A stretch of DNA of 64,000 nt from Orientallactaga sibirica. Taxonomy: Eukaryota; Chordata; Mammalia; Rodentia; Dipodidae. Position numbers and translations under genes: made by a program. The notes under the pieces are model-generated. The model was given only the letters and a program-made list of their open reading frames with translations, was not told the origin of the DNA and did not search any database. Positions 11,843 to 21,219 of the stretch are shown in pieces (positions within the stretch are counted from its first letter, which is position 1; every line of letters starts with the position of its first letter). Location of the stretch: the NCBI GenBank assembly GCA_036365145.1, contig JAEOAD010000001.1, forward strand, positions 106,579,001 through 106,643,000, given 5' to 3'.

Positions 11843-11992
11843 GCTGGGTGTGGTGGCACATTCCTTTAATCCCAGCACTGGGGAGGCAGAGGTAGGAGGA
11901 TCGCTGTGAGTTCAAGGCCACCTTGAGACTACATAGTGAATTCCAGGTTGGCCTGGGCTCGAGTGAGACCCTACCTCGAACAACAGAAGAAA
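11843..11992 (+). mobile_element. B1 SINE
   Basis: AGCTGGGTGTGGTGGCACAT to GAGACCCTACCTCGAACAAC. Confidence 0.9.
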
Positions 11993-12349
11993 AAAAATCA
12001 CAAGGCTGGGATTCACTTCAAGATGTTTTAGGAAGTGACAGGGACTCAAACATAGACAAGACTGACCACGAACAATATCGAAACTGGATGGTTGGTGAAC
12101 CAGGATACCATTCTTTCGCACTTGTTGGAAAATTTACAGAGTAGCAAAAACAACCCTCAGCAACACCAACAGACATAATGTAATATCTCCGTGTGGGGTG
12201 GGGCAGGAAGTGACGTGTGTTTAGTATCCAACAGTAGAGGCAGAGGGTTTTAATTTAGCAAACAGACGCTGCAGTGGCTAAATGAGCTAGCCCCGAGTGT
12301 GCCTGTGCGCTTGCAATCTGCCCACGGAGCTCCCGGGAGCACCATTCTT

Positions 12350-12930
12350 AAAAGAAGCTAGAACCAAAGCTCCATTAAGAACTCCCGGAGCCCGCGGCCT
12401 CCACGGTACCCGCAAACCCCAAGGCATGACGGGAAGGGACAAAAGGGCCGAACGCACGCCATGCCGGAGGGCGCATGGGCGTCAAAGAGCGCACGCGGGC
12501 GCGCACTGCGCAGGCGCAGGGGGCGGGGCTGGAACCCTTGCAGGACTGGGCTTCGACGTCTAGGTGAGCGTGCGCGCCGCCGCAGAGCGCCTGCATGACC
12601 TCGAGGGTGGCCACAGGACATGGCAGACGTCACCAGGGCCAGGCTTCAGAGACGGGTCGGGGTCAGCGGCCGTTTCACCTCGTTCCACCAGGTCAGGAGG
12701 CGCAGGCGGCCGCCCCGGGTGGGGAGGGGAGCGAGGCCGCGGGAAGCCGGGGGGTCCGGGGCGTTGGTAGCCGGAAGTTGGGCGCTGGACGTTGAGGTCG
12801 GGCGTTAAGTGAGGCGTTGAGCGGGTAGGAGGCCTGGAAATGGACCGAGGATGGACGGGCCGAGGGACACCCCCCCATCCCCGCAAGGAGTCCTGGGAGC
12901 CTTCGCCGGGAAGGGCAGGCCTGGGGTGGG
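12350..12930 (+). promoter_or_regulatory. TDRD1: CpG-island promoter of TDRD1
   Basis: A GC- and CpG-rich block between AT-rich flanks, about 6.5 kb upstream of the first TDRD1 coding exon. It holds an NRF1-like palindrome (CTGCGCAGGCGCAG, 12506-12519), an adjoining Sp1 box (GGGGGCGGGGC, to 12529), and a ZNF143/THAP11-like sequence on the minus strand (about 12417-12436). No TATA box was seen. Known TDRD1 promoters are CpG islands that are methylated and silent in soma and active in germ cells. That this island drives TDRD1 is inferred from position and a matching splice donor. Confidence 0.75.
12440..12563 (+). other. TDRD1: TDRD1 exon 1, non-coding (inferred)
   Basis: The 3' end is placed at a strong donor, TAG|GTGAGC, with GT at 12564-12565. 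Spliced to exon 2 at 19118, the final TAG falls in frame just before ACT-TCA-GTG, so translation cannot start upstream in this isoform. The 5' end is a guess within the CpG island. A second possible donor is at 12692, described in the findings. Confidence 0.5.
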
Positions 12931-13378
12931 AGGTGTGCATGGGAGCTTGGAGGGGCCGGGAGCCCAGGAATTGGGGTGCGGGCAAGCAGGGAGTCTTGTA
13001 TTGGGGTTGGAAATAGCACTTTCCAAAAGTCTCAATACACCCCCAAGGGTAAAAGCTCCCCTTTTCTGACAGAAACTCATCTGTGGGGTCAACTTACAGC
13101 CAGTGTGCAGCTATCAGGGCCCATTAACGCTCTGCCTAACACCTCCGGCCTGCTGTGGCCAGGGAAGGTGTGAGTGAGTTGGTTTGCTAGGCGACTCTCT
13201 TCCCAGTCTCCTTTGCCCAGTTTTAGAAGTAAAGAAATGGACTTTAATCCTCGGATTATTTCTCTTTAGAATATACAGGCTCCCCCTTGTGTGGTAGCAT
13301 TGGTTTGTAATCTGAGCACGTGAGAGGTGAGGGCAGAAGGATGGCAAGTTCGAGGCCAGCATTTAAACCAGTTCCTTG

Positions 13379-13545
13379 GGCTGGAGAGATGGCTTAGCGG
13401 TTAAGATGCTTGCCTGCAAAGCCTAAGGATCCAGGTTCGAGTCCCCAGTGCCCACATAAGCCAGATGCACAAGGTGGCGCATGCGCCTGGAGTTCGTTTG
13501 TACCCATTCTCATTCTCTCTCTGTCTCAAATAAATAAATATAAAC
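13379..13545 (+). mobile_element. B2-like SINE
   Basis: GGGCTGGAGAGATGGCTTAG head, 'CCAGATGCACAAGGTGGCGC' middle, short CT region and AAATAAATAAATA tail. In TDRD1 intron 1. Confidence 0.85.
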
Positions 13546-13569
13546 TAGTTCCTTATACAAAGAAGAAAC

Positions 13570-13645
13570 TGGAAGTGGGTATGAAAGTAAAGCACTCATT
13601 AAGGTACTTGCCTAAGCATACTCTGGGTTTGATCCCCAGCACAGA
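13570..13645 (+). mobile_element. ID-like SINE, degenerate
   Basis: 'GAAAGTAAAGCACTCATTAA' to 'GGGTTTGATCCCCAGCACAG'; B-box-like GGTTTGATCC present. Confidence 0.45.
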
Positions 13646-14571
13646 GGGTGGTGGGGTGGAGGAGGGAAGGTGTGTGAGAAATAGCAACAGCCACTGGATT
13701 AGGTGGTTTAGGTATAGCGCCTCATTTAATCCCCACGGTCAGTATTTGTGAGGAAGTTATTACTGCTTTCCCCATGCTACAGTCATGGAATCCTAGAAAG
13801 AGGAAGAAACTTGAGCCAGATAGCATAGCTAAATGAGGCCGGCCAGGCTTGGATCTGCTTTCAAAGCTCATGCTCTACTGAGCCATTGAGTTTTGTAGCT
13901 TTAAAATGACTGCAGCTACGCATCCATGTGGGCATTTGTTATTGCAAGAATTCAGTCGAGAATTCTCCCTCTAGGCTGTGTTCTTCGGGAAGGAAAAAGA
14001 GCTGGCACAAGCATCCTTCAGGGTGTGCAGGGTATCCTAGGATGCTGTGAGCAGCATGTGGGAAGAGGAAAAGGCAGTGAGAAGGTCTGCCTTTAGGGCG
14101 CTTCACTTCTCCTTGGGGTCAAAGAGCAAATCAAACATGCAAAGCCAAGGCTGGCTGCCAATTGTAAACATTATAACACATAGCCACTTCCATTTCACCA
14201 CTTTTTCATTACATCACCGATTCTTGGTCCTAAGGTGATATAAGAATTCTGTTTAAGAAATTGGAGGGTCCTTTGAATTTGCCTTTTGTGTTAGCTGAGA
14301 GAAAAAAAATTCTCACTGTGAATTCTGGGATGAATACATTTTAATTCATTGCCAGTAGCATATAAATTAATGAGCAATATGTGCAGGTTATTGATTGATT
14401 AAAACTGCACGAGGTGAGCCTGTGAGGTAACATGACCCTAAAGCAGTATCTGTCAAATCTCTCTCTCTCTTTTTTTTTTTTATCAGAAGTTCACACGTTG
14501 GGAAGGAGAGTAGTTTACCATAGGGTATGCCCATGGGGTGAAGTGAATTAAGTATAAATAGTCTTTTCCTT

Positions 14572-14815
14572 GGTGTGTATGTGTGTGTGGATGCATGCCA
14601 AAGGAGGATATTGGGTGTCTTCCTTTATCTTCTGCCTGATTTCCCTGAGACAAAACCTCATTAAACCTGGAGCTCACTATTTTTCAGTTAGACTAACTGA
14701 CCAGCAAGCCCCAGTGATCCTCTTGTCTGTGTGCACTGCCATTGCTGGCTTTTTATGGGGGTGCTAGAAATCGAACTCATGTCTTCATGCTTGCACAGCT
14801 AGCAGTTGCCCAGCC
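14572..14815 (-). mobile_element. B4-type SINE, antisense
   Basis: (TG)n start, 'CTGAGACAAAACCTCATTAA', 'GGGTGCTAGAAATCGAACTC', 'TTGCACAGCTAGCAG' in B4 order. In TDRD1 intron 1. Confidence 0.65.
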
Positions 14816-15957
14816 ATCTCCCTAAACCCTAAATGCCAAATTTTACAGGTGCTTTTTGATGTTAAAATTCAGCCTTATAGCCCATTTGGTATCCTTATTG
14901 TGGTGGTTACATAGAAACCTTTATGTACGTTAAATTTGTAGAACAGTAAATCAAAAGGAGAAGTCAGTGAGAACTGCTCATTTTATAAAAAAATTAAATT
15001 CCCAGGGTTTAGGTGATAGAGCTATATTTGGACTCACTGAAGACCTGACTATCTGACTAGCTTCAAATGCTAATAAAATACATGGAAGGACACTACAGTG
15101 TTCCAAGTTAGGGATGCGGGGACTCCTGCTTACTGGCTGCCAGGCTGCATGTGGAATCATGTTCAGTTGAGAGTCAGGCTTCTGAGAGTCTCCAATAAAC
15201 TAAATCCTAGAATCATTTAAAAAAAAAACCACGAAAAACCTAAAAGATGTTACATCTTGAGGTGAAGGACCCAGTGGGAAAGGGAGGTCATGGATGTTTG
15301 AGAAGTTCACAGAGCTGTCACAGGTAGCATCAGGAATAAGTTAATTAGGAAGAGGATGTTGTATTTTCTAAAATACAGCCCACAAATAAAGTATGAAGCT
15401 GCTAGTTTCAGACTGTCATGAAAACAGTGCAGTAGTACAGGTAAAGTAGTTCAGTCATGACTGCCTTCTGAACCTGCCATTGTACATAGCATGCTAGACT
15501 AAGAAATCAGGGGTTTATTTGGTTTTCAATAAGACATGGTTCCTGTATTAAGCAAGCTAGGATAACTTGGAAGAGAAACCTGACTGTAGATACTCTTACT
15601 AAAGGGTGGTGAGCGGCTGGCTGTGGGTTGTCTGACAGCTTTAACAATGAGGGTTAGTTATAAAAGGATAACCTAAGAGCTGTGTGCATTGGGTTGACCC
15701 CAGTCCTACTAGGTATCCTGTGAGAATAATGACTAAACCCTTGTTTAATGATTTTAAAAAATCACTATCAGACCTGTACTTGAGCTTCTATAGAATTAAG
15801 ACCACATTCTTGGGAAAAGATTTAAGGTAAATCCCATTTCAGTCTCAAAGATGATTTTTTTCCTATAAAAGGAGTTCATCCTCATCAGCCCACGTTCCTC
15901 AGAAGTTCTTTAAAATTTAATGAATTTTATTCACTTTAAAAAATCTTTTCTGTGGGG

Positions 15958-16100
15958 GTGGTTTTGAGGTAGGGTCTTGCTTTAGCCCAGGCTGACCTGG
16001 AATTCACAATGTAGTCTCAGGGTGGCCTTGAACTCACAGCGATCCTCCTACCTCTGCCTCCTGAGTGCTGGGATTAAAGGCATGCACCACCACACTTGGC
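15958..16100 (-). mobile_element. B1 SINE, antisense
   Basis: TGGTTTTGAGGTAGGGTCTT to CACCACCACACTTGGC. TDRD1 intron 1. Confidence 0.9.
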
Positions 16101-16888
16101 TAAAATATTCATCTTTTAACATGGAATTCTTTTTGCAGTTATATTAGATAATTTTTTTTTCTGATTTTCTATTTGCATTCTAACAAATACGCATCTGCAT
16201 CCTAATTTGCTTTCCAGAATGAGCCTAGTAATTTATACTCCCTTTAGCACTGAAGTATCTTTAAAATTATACCCATGCTAGGCAGGATAAGACATAATTA
16301 TTTTAGCTTGAACTTTGGAAATATGTATAGATGTTTCCCCTTGGGTTTATAGAGTAACTGCCATTCTATCTGCATGCTGTTCTCATAACCTTCTATTAAC
16401 TTGACCAGTGAACTGAAAATAACAGGAGACCCCATAGCTTTATTCATCTAATGGGACCGCAAGTCTCTGTATAAGTAGACCAAGTGGGTGTGGTGGCTCA
16501 GGGACACTGCCAGAGACTCAGCTCTTTGAAGTTTGTACTCCAATGTCGGGAGTGTGTACTGTGTTGTGATTGTTACTAAGATGCTGACATATGTTCAGAT
16601 CCATGATGCAAAATGAACAGGTAAGGGATTCCCAGCTTTGCAAAGTGACCAAATTTGTAATCTTTCCTGGATAGTTTATCTTACATACTAAAACGTTGAT
16701 TATCACTGTGTGTTTCCTGTTTGATAAATCAGTGTTTGTGGCAGGTGGCTTCTTCATGAAGGACTGAATTTCTCCTCTAGTCAGCTTTTCATTCAATATG
16801 TCTCAAAGTTGTGATGCTATTGCTTAGAAGACTGGATTACTTGGATTTTCTTCAGAATTTCTCTTATTGGTATAAATATCTGTTTTAG

Positions 16889-17027
16889 CCGGGCGTGGTG
16901 GCACATACCTTTAATCCCAGCACTTGGGAGGCAGAGGTAGGAGGATCGCTGTGAGTTTGAGGCCACCCTGAGACTACATAGTGAATTCCAGGTCAGCCTG
17001 GGCCAGAGTAAAACCATACCTCGAAAA
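16889..17027 (+). mobile_element. B1 SINE
   Basis: GCCGGGCGTGGTGGCACATA to GTAAAACCATACCTCGAAAA. Confidence 0.92.
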
Positions 17028-17683
17028 ATAATCATTAGTCTTTGTCTCTTTTTTTTCTACCTTGAGTTTTATTTTCTATGCATTAACATTCCATCTTTAT
17101 TTTCAACCTTACTTAAGTTTGGTTTGTGTATGCCCTTTCTGCATAACATCTTGCTCCATGTTTTTCACCCTGGGTCTGTTCTCTTCTGAAACGAATCCAT
17201 TGGTACATTAACCTGAGCTTGTTTCTGTCATCTTGCTGATGTTTTTTGTTTGCTGTCCTTGGAATTTTTTGTTTGATGAATGGTTTTCTTTGATTTTAAT
17301 CTCATGTGTTACACTTCTATTCTTTCAGTAATTATTCTAACATTTTAATGCAACTTCTATTTCTTGTAGAGTCTACACTTACTCAGTGTTCCAATCCCCC
17401 CACCACCAATTCCACCTAAGGGTAATTTTCCTTTGGTAACTATGACTTACCGCTCTTTTCTTAGCATTTTCAGTATTGTGGTTCTCAACCTGTCCCTCCA
17501 CTTTGCTTAGACTTGTTTACATAGTGTACTTTCTCTCGCTGTCACAGGCTCTCCCGCTGTAGTTGCTCACCTGGAATCCTTCTTAGGGTCATCTCAGCAT
17601 TGGGCCCACTATCAGTGTCCCACCTCTGAGTATTCCTGTGTGTTTCTTTTTAAAATTTTACCATTTCTTTAAAATATTTATTT

Positions 17684-17824
17684 GGGCTGGAAAGATGGCT
17701 TAACGGTTAAGGCACTTGCCTGGAAAGCCTAAGGACTCAGGTTCAGTTCCCCAGGAGGAATCGAACCGTGGTTGTTAGGCTTTGCAGGCAGACACCATAA
17801 CCACTGTGCCATCTCTCCAGCCCA
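17684..17824. mobile_element. Two B2-like head fragments, head-to-head inverted
   Basis: 17686-17757 is a + strand B2-like head (GGGCTGGAAAGATGGCTTAA...CCCCAGG). 17758-17824 is the same head in reverse (GGAATCGAACC...CATCTCTCCAGCCC). The arms are about 70 nt, roughly 80 percent identical by eye, with almost no spacer. In TDRD1 intron 1. Confidence 0.8.
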
Positions 17825-17927
17825 GAATTTTACAATTTTTTAAATATATTGTCAGTATTGTATGAGGTGAGATCAAATGTAAAACAAGAAAATAGATGGA
17901 AATTTTAGGACACCAAAAGGGAAGATT

Positions 17928-18066
17928 TTGCCAGGCTTGGTGGCACACACCTTTAATCCCAGCACTCGGGAGGCAGAGGTAGGAGGATTTCCATGAGTTC
18001 AAGCCCACCCTGAGACTAAATAGCTAATTCTAGGTCAGCCTGAGCTAGAGTGAGTCCCTACCTTAA
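17928..18066 (+). mobile_element. B1 SINE
   Basis: GCCAGGCTTGGTGGCACACA to GAGTCCCTACCTTAAAA; flanked by AAAAGGGAAGATTTT repeats (target duplication). Confidence 0.92.
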
Positions 18067-18910
18067 AACCTCTCCCCACAAAAAGGGAAGATTTTTCTGC
18101 TATTTATGTTTAAACAGCATTTAGATATTACTTGCAGTTCTCCATAGCTTTTTCCCCCTGAGGTTTTTGGAAGAAGCAACAGCTTTTGCCTGCAGTTTAT
18201 AGGCAAACTTCTGGTCACTACTGCAAAAAGAGTTATTGGTCCACCTCGGGCCTTGCACTGGATAGAACACTGAGCATTGCTCAGGGCAGTAGTAAAATCA
18301 CAAGCTGTCACTTCTAGATAGAAGGTGTCTCTGAGGAACTTTATAACAGATTAAACATGGAAAGCCTGCAGTAAATTGAATAACTTATTTCCAGAGAAAG
18401 GTGCACACAGTTAGGTCCTTGAAAGAAATAGATAACAGTTAAAATTTATGAAGTTCAGCTGGAGACAAAAGGACTAGGGATTAGCTGAAACCAGTTAAAG
18501 ATGGCTAGGATAATTAGACAGGTGGGAGAGCCAAGGACTTCTGGGTAATTAGTGGTTCATCTATTAGAAGAGTTGGGATCCGTAAGGTAGGAGAAGGTAG
18601 GAAAGGTAGGTGTTACTGAGCTAAAGCAATAGACTCATATTTTACCAGTGAGGAGTAGGCTTTAGATTGGAAATATTTCTTTTAAAACATGAAAGGCCCT
18701 TTATATTCTGGTGCTTCAAAAGCTTTTAAACATGAGGGATGGTGTGGAACTGAGCTGGCTCTTTCATGACCTTGATTTGGTCATTTAGTGAGTTCTGCCA
18801 AGCCTGGAGTTTATACCTATACGCAGAGAAATGTTGTATACCTTGTAGGCTGTATTTTGATATCAATGTGATTGGAATCATTCATAGGAATTATCTGCTA
18901 TATAAATAGT

Positions 18911-19042
18911 TCAGGGCTGTAGATGATGGCTCGGCGGTTAAGATTCTTGCCTCTAGAACCTAATGACCTGGGTTCAATTCCCTAGTACCCATGTAAGCCA
19001 GATGCACAAAATGGTGCATACATCTGGAGTGCATTTGCAGTC
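18911..19042 (+). mobile_element. B2-like SINE, 3'-truncated
   Basis: 'GGGCTGTAGATGATGGCTCG' head through 'CATCTGGAGTGCATTTGCAG', lacking the CT and A-rich end. About 75 bp upstream of TDRD1 exon 2. Confidence 0.75.
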
Positions 19043-19117
19043 AAATATTTCAAAGAAGTCATCTGGCTTGCAGTACTTTCATGATTAATTTTGCCTCTTA
19101 AATATATCTTTCCTCAG

Positions 19118-19448
19118 ACTTCAGTGAATGTTAAGTTACCACCTAATATGATGTCAAGAAATAATTTGGAAGCCTCTCCTTGTAAAATGACGGAGCCATT
19201 TAATTTCGAGGAAAATGAAAGCAAGCTTCCACCACATGATTCTCTAAGAAGTCTTGGAAGACACAACCATCCTAATTTTCGGCTGAAAAGCCCAGAAAAT
19301 GGAAATAAAAAGAACAATTTTTTGCTTTGTGAGCAAGTCAAACAATACTTAACGAGTCGAGAAGACAGCTCAGGAGTATCTTCAAATCCTGCTGGTGTCA
19401 GTGAAGACGTAGGTGGATCCAAAGGAGACAGGGAGACATTGGCAACAG
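19118..19448 (+). CDS. TDRD1: TDRD1 exon 2 (first coding exon; CDS from 19148)
   Basis: Acceptor TTTCCTCAG ends at 19117; donor ACAG|GTGAGT at 19449. It encodes the TDRD1 N-terminus ([20 protein letters not shown] onward), about 100 residues, and ends in phase 1. The 30 nt before the ATG stay open (TSVNVKLPPN) and correspond to the first residues of the human protein, whose initiator Met is a Thr codon here. The segment is hydrophilic, rich in Ser, Asn and Lys, and has no domain. Confidence 0.95.
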
Positions 19449-21145
19449 GTGAGTGAAAATCACACTCATCCTGCCTGATTCTGATGGGCTCTCACTTAAG
19501 GACACTATCAGAGTGTTTTCATTTCATCATTAATTTAGAAGGAGAACCAACTACCCAGTAGTACCTTTGCCATGTCACAGAAGGGGTTCCTAAGGAGACA
19601 GTGACTGTGGATGAGCTTTTTCTCCCTCTGTCAGAGAACTATACTAGGCGTGTAGATAGGAAGCACATTGGCTTTTTAAATTGGTATTCTCAAGTTGGCT
19701 GTATTTAAAAACTACCATGCACATAATCACTGACAAAGATATATTTAAAACATGAACTAGTTTCATGTGATTTGCTTTTAAGCATTTCTTTTGTCCTAAT
19801 TCTGAAAAACCTGCTTTTTAAGGAGTGGAGGGCCTGGTGGAATTTAGTCTCTTGGAATGTCTGTGAGAAGTGATCTTTTTTTAAAATTTTTAATTTTTTT
19901 TTTTTTTTTTTTTTGGTTTTTGAGGTAGGGTCTCACTCTGGCCCAGGCTGACCTGGAATTCATTACGTAGCCTCAGGGTGGCCTCGAACTCACGGCAATC
20001 CTCCTACCTCTGCCTCCCAAGTGCTGGGATTAAAGGCGTGTGCCACCACGCTCTGCTCAATCTTTTAACATTGTATCAATCTAACTCTGAATATGACCCT
20101 TGGACCTCTGAGGTTCCTCAGAAGATCCAAGCCAAAGATAGACTGCATTAGCCTCCGATTCCAGCTTGAGGCTGTGGCCCTAACCTGGGCTGGTGGTTAT
20201 TGCATTTTCCCATTCGCGTGCACTGATAGTTAAAAACCAGAAATGCTATTTATTTAAAAATGTCCTTTTTGGAGCAGTAAAAATTACTGTGTTAAACCTT
20301 AACTCGTATATTTTGTGTAATGAAATAAGAATGGCTCTTGAGTTGAGGTTTTGAACAGCATATGTAATGGTGACCTGAAAAGGAACTTAGTTCTTGGACG
20401 ATCCTTGCCTCCCTCCTTCCTTCTTGCCTGCTTGCCTTTCCTTCCTTCCTTCCTTCCTTCCTTCCTTCCTTCCTTCCTTCCTTCCTTCCTTCCTTCCTAT
20501 CTATCATCCATCCATCCATCCATCCATCCATCCATCTATCCATCTATGTATGACAGCACTTTATTATCATCAGTGTTAGATTTTTGTTCTGTTTTTCAAG
20601 GTAGGGTCTCACTCTAGCCCAGGCTGACGTGGAATTCACTATGTATTCTCAGGATTGCCTCGAAGTCATGGTAGTCCTCCTACCTCTGCCTCCCGAGTGC
20701 TGGGATTAAAAGCGAGATTTTTTTTTTTTAATGTTAACTTTTAAAATAGTTATACCGGCCCTGGGATTTACCAGCCAGGGCCCATGGTTTTAGGATTTAA
20801 GCTTTCTCCACCTTCTACTGAGCACTTCTGTTGGACAATTCCTTTCTTCATGAAAAGAATAATTCACTTTGTTCAGATTTAGATTAATTAACAGTGAGTT
20901 TGTGACCTAGGAAAATATCTGAAAATATTTTACTGCTGGTGATAAAAATCCAAACTTTCAGGCTAGAGAAGATGGCTTAGTGGTTAAGGCACTTGCTGGG
21001 AAACCTAAGGACCCAAGTTTGATTTCCCAGTACCCCAGTACCCATGTAAGCCAGATGCACAAGGCGGCACAATGTGTCTGGAGTTCATTTGCAATGGCTA
21101 AAGTCCCTGGGCATAACACACTCTCTCTCTCAATGTGTCTCTTTT

Positions 21146-21219
<74 letters not shown>

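Larger units (their letters stand above)
8990..12340. other. CCDC186-TDRD1 intergenic region
   Basis: Divergent spacer between the two CpG islands. It holds an ID SINE, a solo LTR, a B2-like SINE with a long A-tail and a B4/B1 composite (separate entries). Open frames around 9180-9600 on both strands are short and match no family I know. A divergent non-coding transcript from the CCDC186 island is possible but unsupported. Confidence 0.5.

Noticed and set aside
12664..12677. A 14-nt stretch TCAGCGGCCGTTTC equal to part of the reverse complement of miR-2110 as I remember it.
   Set aside because: It lies in the TDRD1 island rather than at CCDC186, the rest of the hairpin is absent, and GC-rich islands produce such matches by chance.
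12297..13092. Several overlapping 60-140 aa frames in the TDRD1 island.
   Set aside because: GC-driven shadows on both strands; only the 24-codon stretch from 12620 has a reason (phase match to exon 2) to be kept.
20292..20617. Repeating WMDG and GRKE, or PSFL and HPSI, peptides.
   Set aside because: Microsatellite translation, not protein repeats.
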